A stretch of 64,000 nucleotides of DNA from JBBIND01 sp037444075 (GCA_037444075.1 JBBIND010000003.1:1-64000), one strand, 5' to 3'. Counted from the stretch's first letter, positions 18,066 to 28,477 are shown. Translations and numbers: made by a program. Notes: generated by a model from the sequence alone, not told the origin.

Positions 18066-18829
18066 AAGTACTTATCAAGCTCGGCGGAACACTCCTGGAT
18101 GACGCTGCCTCCAAAGGCCGTCTGTGCCGGGAGATTGCCGGTGTCGCATCACGTCACGAGGCCGTCGTGGTGCATGGCGGAGGCAAGCAGATGACGAAGT
18201 TCCTCGCCGAGCGCGGCGTGGAAAGCCGGTTTGTCAACGGGCTGCGCGTTACGTCCGACGAAGTGCTCGATGCCGTACTGAAAGTCCTGGCGGGCAGCGT
18301 GAACCACGCCTTGGTGGCTGGCCTGGTGGCGGAGGGAGTGCCGGCTGTCGGCCTGAGTGGGATCGATGCCGGATTGTTGGAAGCCGAGCAACTCGGCGAA
18401 GAATATGGAGCCGTGGGCCGCCCGTTTGCCTGCAGACCCAAACTGCTGGAGACGCTCACTGGAGCGGCCTACGTACCCGTAGTAGCGTGCGTGGCCGGAG
18501 GCCGGGGCGGGCGCATCTTCAATGTCAATGCGGACCAGATGGCCGCAAGTTGCGCCGCTGGTTTCGGCGTAGATACGCTTCTTTTCCTTACCGATGTGGA
18601 AGGCGTGCGAGACTCCGGAGGGGCCACTATGGCTGAGCTCAGCATCGCCGACTGCGAACGGCTCATTGCGGAAGGCGTGGCCACCGGAGGGATGCAGGCC
18701 AAGTTGACGGCTGCCACTGAAGCGCTCCGGCAGGGCGTGGGACAAGTCGTTATCGCTCCCGGCGCCGTCGATGGCGTGATAGGGCGAATCCTGGACGGGG
18801 AGAAACTGGGCTCCCGCCTGGTGAAATAG
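18062..18829 (+). CDS. argB: Acetylglutamate kinase
   Basis: 255 residues with a GTG start inside the argC stop. It phosphorylates N-acetylglutamate, the second step of arginine synthesis. Amino acid kinase landmarks: MKVLIKLGGTLLDD, VVVHGGGKQM, FVNGLRVT, NVNADQMAA and FLTDVEGVRD. This is a short form without the N-terminal helix that the hexameric arginine-inhibited kinases carry, so direct arginine inhibition is less likely and regulation may act at transcription. Confidence 0.97.
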   Translation: MKVLIKLGGTLLDDAASKGRLCREIAGVASRHEAVVVHGGGKQMTKFLAERGVESRFVNGLRVTSDEVLDAVLKVLAGSVNHALVAGLVAEGVPAVGLSGIDAGLLEAEQLGEEYGAVGRPFACRPKLLETLTGAAYVPVVACVAGGRGGRIFNVNADQMAASCAAGFGVDTLLFLTDVEGVRDSGGATMAELSIADCERLIAEGVATGGMQAKLTAATEALRQGVGQVVIAPGAVDGVIGRILDGEKLGSRLVK

Positions 18830-18831
18830 GC

Positions 18832-19380
18832 ATGGAAATCCGCAAGGCAACGATGAAAGACATTCCGGCCGTGCTGGAATTGGTGAACGGGTATGCCGCC
18901 GAAGGCGTCATGCTGCCTCGCACGGAGTTCGAAATGGCGGAGAACATCCGCGACTTCACGGTAGCCTCTCAGGACGGCCGCCTGCTGGGCTGCGGCGCTT
19001 TGCACTTCTACACGCCGATTACGGGCGAAGTGCGCTCCGTGGCCGTAGACCCGGCGGCCAAAGGAACAGGTGTCGGCTCGGCACTGGTCAGGATGTTAGA
19101 GGCAGAGGCCCGCGAATGCGAGCTTGAGGTTTTGTTTGCATTCACTTACGTGCCAGATTTCTTCTCGAAACTGGGATTCGAAATTGTCGACAGAGGGGAA
19201 TTACCCCTGAAAGCATGGAAGGACTGCCTGCGCTGTCCGAAATTTCAATGCTGCGACGAAATAGCCATGGTGAAATACCTGGGTTCCAGGCGCAGCCTGG
19301 AGCAGGAAGACGAGACCACTCTCGCCGTCCCTCCGGGTAGCGGTAGTACGTTGATAAGACTGCCGGTTGTCAAAGACTAG
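18832..19380 (+). CDS. argA: GNAT-type N-acetylglutamate synthase
   Basis: 182 residues, 2 bases after argB. The acetyl-CoA loop is RSVAVDPAAKGTGVGSALV, and the GNAT core continues LFAFTYVPDFFSKLGFEIVD. The C-terminal phrase LPLKAWKDCLRCPKFQCCDE is diagnostic of the short, kinase-less N-acetylglutamate synthases (COG1246). With ArgB and ArgC it supplies the acetylated start of arginine synthesis. No argJ is seen here, so acetyl recycling cannot be judged. The tail after CDE (GSRRSLEQEDETT onwards) is poorly conserved. Confidence 0.85.
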   Translation: MEIRKATMKDIPAVLELVNGYAAEGVMLPRTEFEMAENIRDFTVASQDGRLLGCGALHFYTPITGEVRSVAVDPAAKGTGVGSALVRMLEAEARECELEVLFAFTYVPDFFSKLGFEIVDRGELPLKAWKDCLRCPKFQCCDEIAMVKYLGSRRSLEQEDETTLAVPPGSGSTLIRLPVVKD

Positions 19381-19511
19381 CCCTTCATTTCCCCGCTTTC
19401 GTTTCCCGAAACACATTTCTGAGAAAAAACTCTTCCCCTGGAACCAGAATTAGTGTATATGTTAGTATTCCTAGTAGTACTAGACAGTTAGGTAGTACCA
19501 AAGATTGGGAT

Positions 19512-20483
19512 ATGAGGCCGGAAACTGTAGAGGTCAGGGAATCAACGGGTCGAATCCTCTGTTGCACGATCTTTCGTCCAGGCGGAAGGAAGTTGTTGGC
19601 CAAGGGACACATGATCACCGCCGACGACGTCGAATTGCTGGAAAACGAAGGCATGCAGCAAATCTGGGTTACGCGTCTTGAAGAAGGAGAAATCGGTGAA
19701 GACGAAGCGGTGCTGACCATTTCCCGGGAAATGGGCTGCGGCTGCATGGAGATCCGCCCCGCGCCAGGCGGCCGGGCGAACCTGTTCGCCACGGAGGATT
19801 GCTGCGTTCTCGTGGATGAGGAGTTGCTGCGCCAGATCAACTGCACAGCCAGCATAGTCATCGCCACGCTGGCTAATTTTGCGTTCGTCAAGTCCGGCCA
19901 GCGGATCGCGAGCGTTAAGAGCACCCCCTTCGTCGTTCCTAAGGACCAGTTGGACGCCGTACAGGAGATTCTCCGCGAGCGTGGACCGATCCTGCAAGCC
20001 CGGCCAATCCGGACGCCGTCGGTGGCGTTGTTGTATACGGACCCGACCAACGGAGAACGTGCACGCCAGTTGTTTGAGCCCATCGTCCGGCAGCGTCTGG
20101 ACCGGTTGAACGTCCGCGAGAAATGGGTGCTCAGTTCCATTGAGGAAGTGGAACCGCTGACGCGCGCGTTCGGCCATCTGTTAAGGGCGAAGCCCACGGT
20201 GTTGCTGGTCGCTTCGACAACCGCTCCTGCCGGTCCCGAAGATGCGGTCGGCCGCGCGATGGTGGAAGCAGGCTGCCACCTGGAAAAATTCCTGGCTCCC
20301 GTGGAACCGGGCAACCTGTTGCTGCTGGGTTACAGGGACCAGGTTCCAGTGGTGAGCGCGCCGGGTTGTTTCCGCTCCGCGAAACCGAATGTCGTGGATC
20401 TGGTATTGCCGCCCATGCTGGCCCGCTACCGGGTTTCCGGCTGGGAGGTGGCCGGGTTGGGTCACGGCGGCTTGTTGGCTTAA
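19512..20483 (+). CDS. Molybdopterin-binding (MoeA/MoCF-like) protein
   Basis: 323 residues. The first 90 residues resemble the MoeA linker region (GRILCCTIFRPGGRKLLAKG, then ITADDVELLENEGMQQIWV). The C-terminal half is a MoCF_biosynth-type fold: SVALLYTDPT, VLLVASTTAPAGPEDAVGRA and GYRDQVPVVSAPGCFRSAKP. Such proteins are annotated as molybdopterin biosynthesis or molybdopterin-binding proteins and can handle adenylylated cofactor. No molybdoenzyme is adjacent. It is followed by a strong terminator and has its own AT-rich upstream patch, so it is probably monocistronic. Confidence 0.65.
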   Translation: MRPETVEVRESTGRILCCTIFRPGGRKLLAKGHMITADDVELLENEGMQQIWVTRLEEGEIGEDEAVLTISREMGCGCMEIRPAPGGRANLFATEDCCVLVDEELLRQINCTASIVIATLANFAFVKSGQRIASVKSTPFVVPKDQLDAVQEILRERGPILQARPIRTPSVALLYTDPTNGERARQLFEPIVRQRLDRLNVREKWVLSSIEEVEPLTRAFGHLLRAKPTVLLVASTTAPAGPEDAVGRAMVEAGCHLEKFLAPVEPGNLLLLGYRDQVPVVSAPGCFRSAKPNVVDLVLPPMLARYRVSGWEVAGLGHGGLLA

Positions 20484-20537
20484 TCTAACTCTCCTCCATC
20501 CCGGAAATCCGCCCTAGGCCGACTCCGGGCGTTACTC

Positions 20538-20570
20538 GGCCGGGCGCCTGACCAGCGCCCGGCCTTTTTT
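20538..20570 (+). terminator. Rho-independent terminator after the molybdopterin-binding gene
   Basis: A perfect 10-base-pair stem, GGCCGGGCGC / GCGCCCGGCC, with a 7-base loop and six T residues. It is the strongest terminator in the first third of the window. Confidence 0.9.
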
Positions 20571-20619
20571 GCGCGTGCAAGTTGACAACCGGTGGTCACG
20601 GGCAGAATGCTGGTAACTG

Positions 20620-21870
20620 ATGAAAATCGCCCGCGTAGAATCGTTCCTGCTGTCCAACCCCCTGCCTGAGCCCGTCAAGCTCTCCTACTACGGCGGTGAA
20701 CGCACGATCTTGAAGCGCGATGCCATGCTCGTGCGCATACAGGCTGATAACGGCCTGGTGGGGTATGGACCGGGCCAGGCGAGCCAGAAAGCCCATTCCG
20801 CTATCCAGGAGAAGATCGCCCCATTCCTCGAAGGGCGGCATCTGGGCGACCCCGACGCGCTGCGCGTCTTATTCATGGAAGCAGTCGAAGTAGATCTCGA
20901 AATGTCGAAGATCTACGGGGGACTCGAGTTGGCGCTCTACGATTTGGCGGGCAAGGCCAAAGGCGTGCCCGTGGCCGAGTTGCTGCGCGGACGCGTCCGG
21001 GATCGCATCCGGCTCTACGGCAGCGCCGGGATGTACATGAGCCCGGAGGGTTACGCCGCCGAAGCCGCCGGCATCGCCGGTTTGGGATTCAGCGCCTACA
21101 AGATGCGGCCGGGCATGGGACCTGATCAGGACCTGGAAACCGTCAGGCAAATGCGAGCCGCCGTTGGGCCCGACGTCGAACTGATGGTGGATGCGCACAC
21201 CTGGTGGCGCATGGGGAACCGCAGCTACACTGAGGCGACCGTGGAGCGGCTGGCGGGCGAAATGGGTGAATTCGGGTTGGCCTGGCTGGAAGAGCCCATG
21301 CCGCCGGATAATCACGCCGCCTACCGGCGCCTTCGGGACAAAGGGCTTGTGCCGCTGGCGAGCGGCGAGCACGAACCCAGCGAAGAGACGTTCCAGGACC
21401 TCATTGATGGCCAGTGCGTTGACTATGTGCAGATGGACGTGATCTGCCAGGGAGGTTACTCCGTTGGACGCCGCCTGCTCAGCAGCCTGGAGCACGCCGG
21501 ACTGCGCTTCGCCTTTCACAGCTGGGGCACCGATCTGGAGGTGATCGCCGCCGCCCATCTCGGTATCTGCTGGCCGGAAAACGTGGTCGAATGGCTGGAG
21601 TATCCCGTTTATTCCACCGATGCTCTCCGCACCATGTATCCCTTTCCCCTTGCCAGAGAAATCCTGAAAGAACCGTTGGAGATCGAGCGAGGGGATTTGA
21701 TTGTCCCCCGCGCTCCCGGGCTGGGGGTCGAGGTGGATGAAACCGTGATCGAACGTTATCCGTGGATACCCGGACCGTGGTCCTTCTTCAGGCTGATTTC
21801 GCCGCCCGAGACGTACGCGGTGATTTCCGACCATAGCGTGCGTTGGGCTGACCCTGAGGCGCCCGCCTAG
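20620..21870 (+). CDS. Mandelate racemase/muconate lactonizing enzyme family dehydratase
   Basis: 416 residues of the enolase superfamily. The N-terminal capping domain runs to about residue 120. In the barrel the general-base lysine lies in FSAYKMRPGMG, the metal ligands in LMVDAHTWW, AWLEEPMPPDNH and LASGEHEPS, and the catalytic histidine in AFHSWGTDLE. The H-after-E pattern fits the mandelate racemase subgroup, acid sugar dehydratases. Only one Lys is visible where MLE types have KxK. Substrate unknown. It stands alone behind a terminator. Confidence 0.85.
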   Translation: MKIARVESFLLSNPLPEPVKLSYYGGERTILKRDAMLVRIQADNGLVGYGPGQASQKAHSAIQEKIAPFLEGRHLGDPDALRVLFMEAVEVDLEMSKIYGGLELALYDLAGKAKGVPVAELLRGRVRDRIRLYGSAGMYMSPEGYAAEAAGIAGLGFSAYKMRPGMGPDQDLETVRQMRAAVGPDVELMVDAHTWWRMGNRSYTEATVERLAGEMGEFGLAWLEEPMPPDNHAAYRRLRDKGLVPLASGEHEPSEETFQDLIDGQCVDYVQMDVICQGGYSVGRRLLSSLEHAGLRFAFHSWGTDLEVIAAAHLGICWPENVVEWLEYPVYSTDALRTMYPFPLAREILKEPLEIERGDLIVPRAPGLGVEVDETVIERYPWIPGPWSFFRLISPPETYAVISDHSVRWADPEAPA

Positions 21871-22036
21871 CACTCTGCTGTAAAAGCCTGCCAGTGGGTC
21901 CGGGGCGCACCAGGCTGAAGCTTATGCCACACGGCAAACCAACGACTTGCGTGCCCACGCGGGGCGGGTTTCAGCTTGCCGAACGGCCTTTTCAGCAGCC
22001 TCCTGGACGAACGGGCGGGGGAACAGCCGAGGCGCC

Positions 22037-22753
22037 ATGATCTGGGTCAGCGTGGCAATGGCCGCCGGAGCCCTGGCTGGCCTGACCGCGTATGCGGTGC
22101 GGGGGAGGTCGGCCACACTGCTGGCTCCCTCGGTTCATCGTGGTCCCCGGCATAGCCCAAACATCGCCCTCACCTTCGATGACGGACCAAGTGAGGCGAC
22201 GCCTGCCGTCTTGGACCTACTGGAGCGTCATGGCGCGAAGGGGACCTTCTTCCAATGCGGATTGCACGTCAGGCGATTGCCCGCGATCGCCTGCGAAGTG
22301 GCCGCGCGCGGACACGAGATCGGCAATCATACCGACACGCACGCCCGCCTCTACCTGCGGGGAGCGAGCTTCATCTGCCGTGAGCTTACGCGGGCACAGG
22401 AAACCATCCGCCACACCTGCGGCGTGACGCCAACTCTATTCAGGGCGACCTACGGAGCCCGGTGGTTTGGCCTCCGCCGGGCGCAGAGGCAACTGGGACT
22501 CACCGGCGTTATGTGGACCGTGAACGCGTTGGACTGGAAGCTGCCTCCGGACGGAATTTCTGACCGCCTGATGCGCGGAGCCGGCAACGGAGCCATCTTC
22601 TGCCTGCACGACGGTCGTGAGGCGACCTCGAACCCCGATATCAACTCCACGCTTAAGGCTCTGGAACAGACCCTGCCGGCGCTCGCTCGTCTTGGCTTCC
22701 GCTGTGTGACGGTTTCCGAACTGCTGGGTTTCGAGTTGGAGCCCCGCCGGTGA
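22037..22753 (+). CDS. Polysaccharide deacetylase (NodB domain)
   Basis: 238 residues from the ATG at 22037, which gives a membrane anchor (MIWVSVAMAAGALAGLTAYA). The NodB core follows: IALTFDDGPSEATPAVLDLL carries the catalytic Asp and metal Asp, and GHEIGNHTDTHARL the two metal histidines. TPTLFRATYGARWFG matches motif 3 (RxPYG is usual, here RATYG), and IFCLHDG is the last motif. Carbohydrate esterase family 4 removes acetyl or formyl groups from peptidoglycan or glycans. It converges on the carbamoyltransferase with 6 bases between them. Confidence 0.9.
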   Translation: MIWVSVAMAAGALAGLTAYAVRGRSATLLAPSVHRGPRHSPNIALTFDDGPSEATPAVLDLLERHGAKGTFFQCGLHVRRLPAIACEVAARGHEIGNHTDTHARLYLRGASFICRELTRAQETIRHTCGVTPTLFRATYGARWFGLRRAQRQLGLTGVMWTVNALDWKLPPDGISDRLMRGAGNGAIFCLHDGREATSNPDINSTLKALEQTLPALARLGFRCVTVSELLGFELEPRR

Positions 22754-22759
22754 AGCCGG

Positions 22760-24337
22760 CTACTTCTCCAGGAAGAAGTGGCCGACGAACATTGCGTCGA
22801 TGCCCGAGGAGTAGAAGCTCCGTACGGCGTCGCGGGGGCTGCACACCAGCGGATCGCCAAACAGATTGAACGACGTGTTGTAAAGAACGGGCAATCCGTT
22901 GGACTTTCCAGCGGCGTGCAACAGCCGCCAATAGAGCGGGTTGTCCCGCTCTGAGACGGTGTGAACGCGCACACGATCCTGCCCCAAAACAGCGCTCTCG
23001 AAGGTCTTTTTGTGGGCGCTGCGCACGCGGCCTACCGTGGCCAGATAGCGCGCGTTCGGGCCAACCTCAAAATATTCGGACGCGATTTCCGCCGGCACAG
23101 AGGCGGCGAACTTGCGGAACGGCTCGCGGTGTTTGATGTAGGCGTTGAGGTTCTCGGTGGAATAAGGGTTGAGCGGCGAAGCCAGGATGCTGCGATTGCC
23201 CAAAGCGCGCGGTCCGAACTCCATGCGGCCGTGCATCCAGGCAATGATTCTGCTCTCGTTCAACTCAGCCACAGCCTTGTCAATCAGGTCATCCGTCGTC
23301 GGCAGGTAGCGCAGGCGCAACTTGCAGTTCTCCAGGACCTGCTTGATCTGGTCCGGGTCATAGCCCGGGCCGAGGCACAGGTTATCGAGGTTCGCGCGGC
23401 GGTGTTCCCCTAAGGCTCTGTGCCAGGCATGACAAACGGCGCCGAGGGCGGTGCCCGCATTGCCGGACGCCGGCTGCACGAACACGTTCTTCCATTGCCC
23501 GCTGTTTTCCAAGGCGGCAATCAGCAAGGCGTTGAGCGCCACACCGCCGGCCAGGCACAGATTCTCTCCCTGCCCTGCCATCCGCGCCACGGCTTCTTCG
23601 GTGGCCTGCTGAATGCCCGCCGCAATGGCCGGGTGCAGCATCTCGGGGATGGGCTCCGTGGACGGCAATTGCAGCCGTTCGTAGAATTTGGCGCTGAAAC
23701 CGCCCGGCCCGGGGTGGTGGGGATCCATGAAGGAACGGTCCAGGCGCGGCCAGTCCGCGCCGTCGGAGCCGAGGATTTCCTGGAACACCTCGGTGTAGCG
23801 TCCGTCGCCGAAGGTGGACAGCCACTGCACTTTGTGTTCATCCGCGTTGGGCTCAAAGCCCAGCAACGCGGTGACGCGTCCGTACAGGTCACCAAGCGAA
23901 TCCGGATAGTAGATCTCCTTGTCCAGGCGCAGTTCGTTCCCGCGGCCCTGCCAGCGGGCGCCGCAGCGGAAGTCGCCTAACCGGTCCAGGGTGAGCACGA
24001 CGGCGTCTTCAAAAGGGGAAAGATAAAAGGCCGAGGCCGCGTGCGCGGCATGATGCTCCACCAGTAGAACCTGCGCGTTGGGGAACATGGTCCGCAACTG
24101 CAACTGCGGAGCGGTTTCCCCGCCGTGGGCGAAGGGCCGGGTCAGGGCTACAATATCCACTTTCTCCGCGCTTGTGCCGGCCAACTGCAGGCAGGCGCGG
24201 ATAGACTCTTCCGGCAGTTCACCGGCTCGCACCCGGCGGGCAACTTTCTTCTGTTCAACCGCGGCGGCCAGCCGACCGTCTTTCAACAACGCGCACGCCG
24301 CATCGCTCAGGATGCCGCCGATTCCAAGTATCACCAT
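22760..24337 (-). CDS. Carbamoyltransferase (NodU/CmcH family)
   Basis: 525 residues. The ASKHA-type N-terminal domain (MVILGIGGILSDAACALLKDG) has the metal-binding VEHHAAHAASAFY. The C-terminal domain has MHGRMEFGPRALGNRSILAS and NTSFNLFGDPLVCSPRDAV. The family moves a carbamoyl group onto hydroxyls of nodulation factors, antibiotics and some surface glycans. No biosynthetic cluster is adjacent other than the convergent deacetylase, also an enzyme that trims glycan substituents. The next gene upstream on this strand is glnS, 107 bases away. Confidence 0.9.
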   Translation of the reverse strand: MVILGIGGILSDAACALLKDGRLAAAVEQKKVARRVRAGELPEESIRACLQLAGTSAEKVDIVALTRPFAHGGETAPQLQLRTMFPNAQVLLVEHHAAHAASAFYLSPFEDAVVLTLDRLGDFRCGARWQGRGNELRLDKEIYYPDSLGDLYGRVTALLGFEPNADEHKVQWLSTFGDGRYTEVFQEILGSDGADWPRLDRSFMDPHHPGPGGFSAKFYERLQLPSTEPIPEMLHPAIAAGIQQATEEAVARMAGQGENLCLAGGVALNALLIAALENSGQWKNVFVQPASGNAGTALGAVCHAWHRALGEHRRANLDNLCLGPGYDPDQIKQVLENCKLRLRYLPTTDDLIDKAVAELNESRIIAWMHGRMEFGPRALGNRSILASPLNPYSTENLNAYIKHREPFRKFAASVPAEIASEYFEVGPNARYLATVGRVRSAHKKTFESAVLGQDRVRVHTVSERDNPLYWRLLHAAGKSNGLPVLYNTSFNLFGDPLVCSPRDAVRSFYSSGIDAMFVGHFFLEK

Positions 24338-24444
24338 GGCTGTCTCTCAAAACCTCCCGGCAGCGGCGCGCGCGATTCCGCGCATGAGCCACCCGGCAGA
24401 ACGATATCCGTCTTTCTCCGGCGCCTGCAAGGAGCAAGCCGCCA

Positions 24445-26202
24445 TCAGGAGCCCTTCTTCTTCAAAGTCTTCTCAATCTTCGCCCAGGTATCGCGGAGAG
24501 TGACGGTTCGGTTGAACAAGGGATTGTCTTCGCTCGAGTCGAGGTCGACGCAGAAGTACCCTAAGCGCTCGAACTGAAAACGGTCACCCGGACCGGCAGC
24601 CGACAAACTCGGCTCGAGCTTGCAGCCGCGCAGGATCTCAAGGGAATTCGGATTGAGGGAAGAGGTGGAATCTGAGCCCTCGCTTTCGCCGTTTCCGTCC
24701 TCTTCCGTGAATAGATGATCGTACAGGCGAACTTCCGCCTCCATGGCGTGTGCGGCCGAAACCCAATGAATGGTGGACTTGACCTTGCGCCCGTCGGGGG
24801 CATTGCCGCCGTGCGTTGCGGGGTCATAGGTGCATCGCAATTCAACTACTTCGCCGGTCTGTTCGTCTTTCACCACGCCCGTGCAGGTGATGAAGTAGGC
24901 GTAGCGCAGGCGGACCTCACGCCCCGGAGACAAGCGGTAGTATTGCTTCGGCGGATCTTCGCGGAAATCCTCCTGCTCGATGTAAAGCACCTTGGAAAAC
25001 GGCACTTTCCGGCTGCCCATGGCGGGGTCTTCCGGGTTGTTGACGGCATCGAGTTCTTCCACGAGGTCGTCGGGGTAATTCTCGATGACGACGCGCAGCG
25101 GCCGCAGCACCGCCATCACGCGCGGCGCGCGCCTGTTGAGATCATCCCGAACGAAGTGTTCAAGAAGCGACAACTCGACAACCCCGTCGGTTCTGGCCAC
25201 CCCGATGCGATCGCAGAAGTTCCGTATTGCTTCCGGCGTATAGCCCCGGCGCCGGATGCCGGACAGAGTTGGCATGCGAGGATCATCCCAGCCGGAAACT
25301 ACGCCCTGTTGAACGAGCGTCAGTAGCCTGCGCTTGCTCAGGACGGTGTGAGTCAGATTGAGCCGGGCGAACTCGTATTGTTTTGACGGGTAAATCCCCA
25401 GTTGCTCTATGTACCAATCATAGAGCGGCTGATGATCGGCGAATTCCAGCGTACAGATCGAGTGCGTGATCTGCTCGATGGAGTCGGACTGCCCATGGGC
25501 GTAGTCATACATCGGGTAGATGCACCATCGGGCGCCCGTGCGGTGATGCTCGGCGTGCAAAATCCTGTACATCACCGGATCACGCATGTTCAGGTTTGGC
25601 GAAGCCATGTCAATCTTCGCGCGGAGCGTTCGGCTGCCATCGGGGAATTCGCCGGCACGCATGCGCTCAAACAGGTCGAGGTTCTCGTCGGCCGGGCGAT
25701 TCCGGTAGGGGCTCTCCCGTCCCGGCTCCGTCAGCGTGCCACGATACCGGCGAACTTGCTCCGCTGTCAGGTCGCAGACATAGGCTTTGCCAGCCTTGAT
25801 AAGCTGCACAGCCCATTCATAAAGCTGGTCAAAGTAGTCAGAAGCGTAGAAGAGGCGGTCTTCCCAGTCAAACCCCAGCCAGCGTACATCCCGGATAATC
25901 GCTTCCACGTACTCGAGTTCTTCTTTGCAGGGGTTGGTGTCATCAAAGCGGAGGTTGCACTTGCCGCCGAACTCCTGCGCCAGGCCGAAGTTCAGGCAGA
26001 TGGACTTGGCATGGCCGATATGCAGATAGCCGTTGGGCTCGGGAGGGAAACGCGTGTTCACACGCCCCCCGTGCTTGTTGGAGGACAAGTCCTGGCGGAT
26101 GATCTCGCGCAGGAAATGGGTGCGCTCCTCCCGTGAATCGGAGGATGGTTCAGCGCGGTCTTCAGGATTGCCGACGTTGCTTTCAGGCTCAGACATGCTC
26201 AT
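24445..26202 (-). CDS. glnS: Glutaminyl-tRNA synthetase
   Basis: 585 residues, class I aminoacyl-tRNA synthetase. [20 protein letters not shown] has the HIGH motif and the PEPNG phrase that separates GlnRS from GluRS; the second motif is VLSKRRL in place of KMSKS. The C-terminal anticodon-binding beta-barrels run from about residue 360. A 30-residue acidic, low-complexity N-terminus precedes the core, and the start may be the third codon. Direct charging of tRNA-Gln is uncommon outside some bacteria and usually attributed to transfer; the adjacent gltX is upstream on the same strand. Confidence 0.97.
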   Translation of the reverse strand: MSMSEPESNVGNPEDRAEPSSDSREERTHFLREIIRQDLSSNKHGGRVNTRFPPEPNGYLHIGHAKSICLNFGLAQEFGGKCNLRFDDTNPCKEELEYVEAIIRDVRWLGFDWEDRLFYASDYFDQLYEWAVQLIKAGKAYVCDLTAEQVRRYRGTLTEPGRESPYRNRPADENLDLFERMRAGEFPDGSRTLRAKIDMASPNLNMRDPVMYRILHAEHHRTGARWCIYPMYDYAHGQSDSIEQITHSICTLEFADHQPLYDWYIEQLGIYPSKQYEFARLNLTHTVLSKRRLLTLVQQGVVSGWDDPRMPTLSGIRRRGYTPEAIRNFCDRIGVARTDGVVELSLLEHFVRDDLNRRAPRVMAVLRPLRVVIENYPDDLVEELDAVNNPEDPAMGSRKVPFSKVLYIEQEDFREDPPKQYYRLSPGREVRLRYAYFITCTGVVKDEQTGEVVELRCTYDPATHGGNAPDGRKVKSTIHWVSAAHAMEAEVRLYDHLFTEEDGNGESEGSDSTSSLNPNSLEILRGCKLEPSLSAAGPGDRFQFERLGYFCVDLDSSEDNPLFNRTVTLRDTWAKIEKTLKKKGS

Positions 26203-26255
26203 GTGTATCTCTCGGTGCCAGAATCACTTGTACAGCGACCCGGGCGGCGTGCCGT

Positions 26256-27698
26256 TCAGTTCTCCTCCAGCTTCCCAATAGCCTCGTCGATTCGCCTCAA
26301 ACAGGTGTCTCGTCCCAACACGCCCAAAGTCTCAAACAGTGGCGGGGCATTCTTGCGTCCGCAAACGGCCACACGGACGGGCTGGAAAAACTGACCTGTC
26401 TTCAGTCCAGCCTGCGTGGCTCCGTCCCGTAGAACGGCTTCCAAGGCTTCCGCTTCGAAATCGGCGGCTTCCAGCAAAGGGCGTGCGTGCCGCAGCGCGG
26501 TCAACGCCATGGCTTTGTCCCCTTTTTGAGGAATCAGTTCGCTGCTGCTGTATGGCGCCAGTTGATCCAGAAAGAAGAAATCCGCCACCGGCACGGCTTC
26601 CCGGAAGGTCCGGATGCGCTCCCGGATGAGAGGCGTGATGGCCAACAGCTTTTGCCTGTCCACCAGGTAGTTGGCCTCCTCAAGATACGGCAACAAGCCC
26701 GCCGCCAACGCTTCGTCGGGCATCGCCCTCAGGTGTTGGGCATTCAACCAGAGAGCTTTGGGGTCGATGGGATCCTCTTCGGTAAAATTCACCACCGCGT
26801 TGCTTCGGTTGACGCCCTCGAGCGAGAAAGCCTCCATCAGTTCCTGCCGGGACATCTGCTCACGGTCGTCTTTAGGAGACCAGCCGAGCAGGCACAGGAA
26901 GTTGACGTAGGCGTGAGCCAGAAAACCGGCATCGCGGTAAGTGGTCACGCTGACCACCGGTCCGTGGCGCCGCTTGGAGAGCTTGGAGCCATCGGGCGCG
27001 ATGAGCAGTGGCAAGTGGCCGAACACCGGGGCGGGCACACCGAGCGCCTCGAAAATGAGGACGTGCTTGAAGGTATTTGTCAGGTGATCCTGCCCGCGGA
27101 TGATGTGGCTGATGCCCATGTCGGCGTCATCGGCGCAGGAAGCCATGTGGTAGGTCGGCAGACCGTTGCTGCGCAGCAGGGCAAAATCCTCGATGTCGTC
27201 CGCGCTCTTGTTCTGCGTGCCATAAACCGCGTCTTCGAAACTCACCGTCCGTGATTGGGCGCGCGGTACGCGGAAACGGAGAACAAAGGGTTCACCGGAG
27301 GCGGCGCGCCGGTCGCTCTCATCCCGGGGCAGGTCGCGCATGCCTGGATTGCACAGCCACGCGCCTTCGCTGCGGCTCTTGTCCTCGACGGCGGGTTCGG
27401 CGGGAGTGAAGTCACGATACGCCCAGCCTTTTTCGAAAATGGCCAGTGCCGACCGGCGATGCAATTCGATGCGTTCTGATTGCCGGTGCTCTTCATCCCA
27501 GCCGAGGTCCAGCCAGCGCAACCCTTCGAAGATGGAGGTCAGAGATTCCTGCGTGTTGCGGTCCAAATCGGTGTCATCGATGCGCAGAATCATCGTTCCG
27601 CGGTGGTGGCGCGCGTAGAGCCAATTGAAAATAAAGGTGCGCGCGCTGCCGATGTGCAGAAATCCGGTCGGAGAGGGGGCGAAACGAACTCTGGGCAT
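26256..27698 (-). CDS. gltX: Glutamyl-tRNA synthetase
   Basis: 480 residues from the ATG at 27698; the open frame extends further upstream without family similarity. [20 protein letters not shown] carries the HIGH-type motif and [10 protein letters not shown] the KMSKS-type motif. The C-terminal helical anticodon-binding domain ends [20 protein letters not shown]. It lies between ksgA and glnS on the minus strand, 23 and 53 bases apart. With glnS also present, it may be discriminating (Glu only), but that cannot be read from the sequence. Confidence 0.96.
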   Translation of the reverse strand: MPRVRFAPSPTGFLHIGSARTFIFNWLYARHHRGTMILRIDDTDLDRNTQESLTSIFEGLRWLDLGWDEEHRQSERIELHRRSALAIFEKGWAYRDFTPAEPAVEDKSRSEGAWLCNPGMRDLPRDESDRRAASGEPFVLRFRVPRAQSRTVSFEDAVYGTQNKSADDIEDFALLRSNGLPTYHMASCADDADMGISHIIRGQDHLTNTFKHVLIFEALGVPAPVFGHLPLLIAPDGSKLSKRRHGPVVSVTTYRDAGFLAHAYVNFLCLLGWSPKDDREQMSRQELMEAFSLEGVNRSNAVVNFTEEDPIDPKALWLNAQHLRAMPDEALAAGLLPYLEEANYLVDRQKLLAITPLIRERIRTFREAVPVADFFFLDQLAPYSSSELIPQKGDKAMALTALRHARPLLEAADFEAEALEAVLRDGATQAGLKTGQFFQPVRVAVCGRKNAPPLFETLGVLGRDTCLRRIDEAIGKLEEN

Positions 27699-27721
27699 GG
27701 AAATTTCAGTATATCGAAGCC

Positions 27722-28477
27722 CTAGGGCCGGGTCCCGGTAACTCGCCGGTACAAATCCAGAAACTGCTCCAGGCTCAACTGTTCCGCCCTCAGCCCCGCC
27801 TCGGGCAGAGAGTCGGCGATGGAGGCGCCATAAACGGGTTTCAGGTTGTTGCGCAGCGTCTTGCGCTTCTGCCGAAAGCACTCGCCCACAAAGGAAAGAA
27901 ACTCCACGGGCTGGGAAGCCGCCGGGGAAGCATGCATGGCAAGGCGCACGACGGCGGAGCGCACTTTCGGCGGCGGCTGGAAGGCGGCGGCAGGAACGGC
28001 GAACAGGACCTCCGGGCGGGCATAGAGCTGCGTTTGAACGCTGAGATACCCATACTGGCGGGTTCCCGGTTGCGCGGTGAGACGCTCGGCAACTTCGGCT
28101 TGAACCAGCAGGACGGCCCTCGGGCAGAGCGTCCCCATGGCGAAAATCTTGCTAAGTATCGGCGAAGTAATGTAGTAAGGCAGGTTCCCGGCTACCACGG
28201 CGGGACCCCATCGAGTGAAATCCGCGGCCAGAACGTCGGTCTGCACGAGGGTGAAGTTCGGATTGCCGGCGAAGCGGCTGGCCAAATGGTTAGCCAAAGC
28301 GGCGTCAATCTCGATGCCTACTACGTGCGCGCCGCGCTCCAGCAAGTGCGCCGTCAACGCGCCTTTTCCCGGACCGATTTCGATGATAAGGGTATCTGGC
28401 TCCGGGCATACCGCCCCGGCGATGCGTTTCAGATGAGAGTGGCTTCGAAGAAAGTGCTGACCGAGTTTTCGGCCCAC
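27722..28477 (-). CDS. rsmA: 16S rRNA (adenine1518/1519-N6,N6)-dimethyltransferase
   Basis: 251 residues (KsgA). It dimethylates two adjacent adenines in helix 45 of 16S rRNA. Motifs: [14 protein letters not shown], the SAM loop [19 protein letters not shown], and the catalytic motif [12 protein letters not shown]. The C-terminal helical domain ends TGTRP. The gene sits between the anti-sigma factor (25 bases upstream) and gltX (23 bases downstream), so it is probably cotranscribed. Confidence 0.96.
   Translation of the reverse strand: MGRKLGQHFLRSHSHLKRIAGAVCPEPDTLIIEIGPGKGALTAHLLERGAHVVGIEIDAALANHLASRFAGNPNFTLVQTDVLAADFTRWGPAVVAGNLPYYITSPILSKIFAMGTLCPRAVLLVQAEVAERLTAQPGTRQYGYLSVQTQLYARPEVLFAVPAAAFQPPPKVRSAVVRLAMHASPAASQPVEFLSFVGECFRQKRKTLRNNLKPVYGASIADSLPEAGLRAEQLSLEQFLDLYRRVTGTRP

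Noticed and set aside
19545..19557. GGTCGAATCC-like string resembling a tRNA T-arm.
   Set aside because: It lies in the molybdopterin-binding gene, and no acceptor or anticodon stem is found around it. No tRNA was seen anywhere in the window.
24445..27698. Idea that glnS and gltX arose as a local duplication.
   Set aside because: GlnRS and GluRS are ancient paralogues. The protein sequences here match their separate families, so adjacency alone is not evidence.
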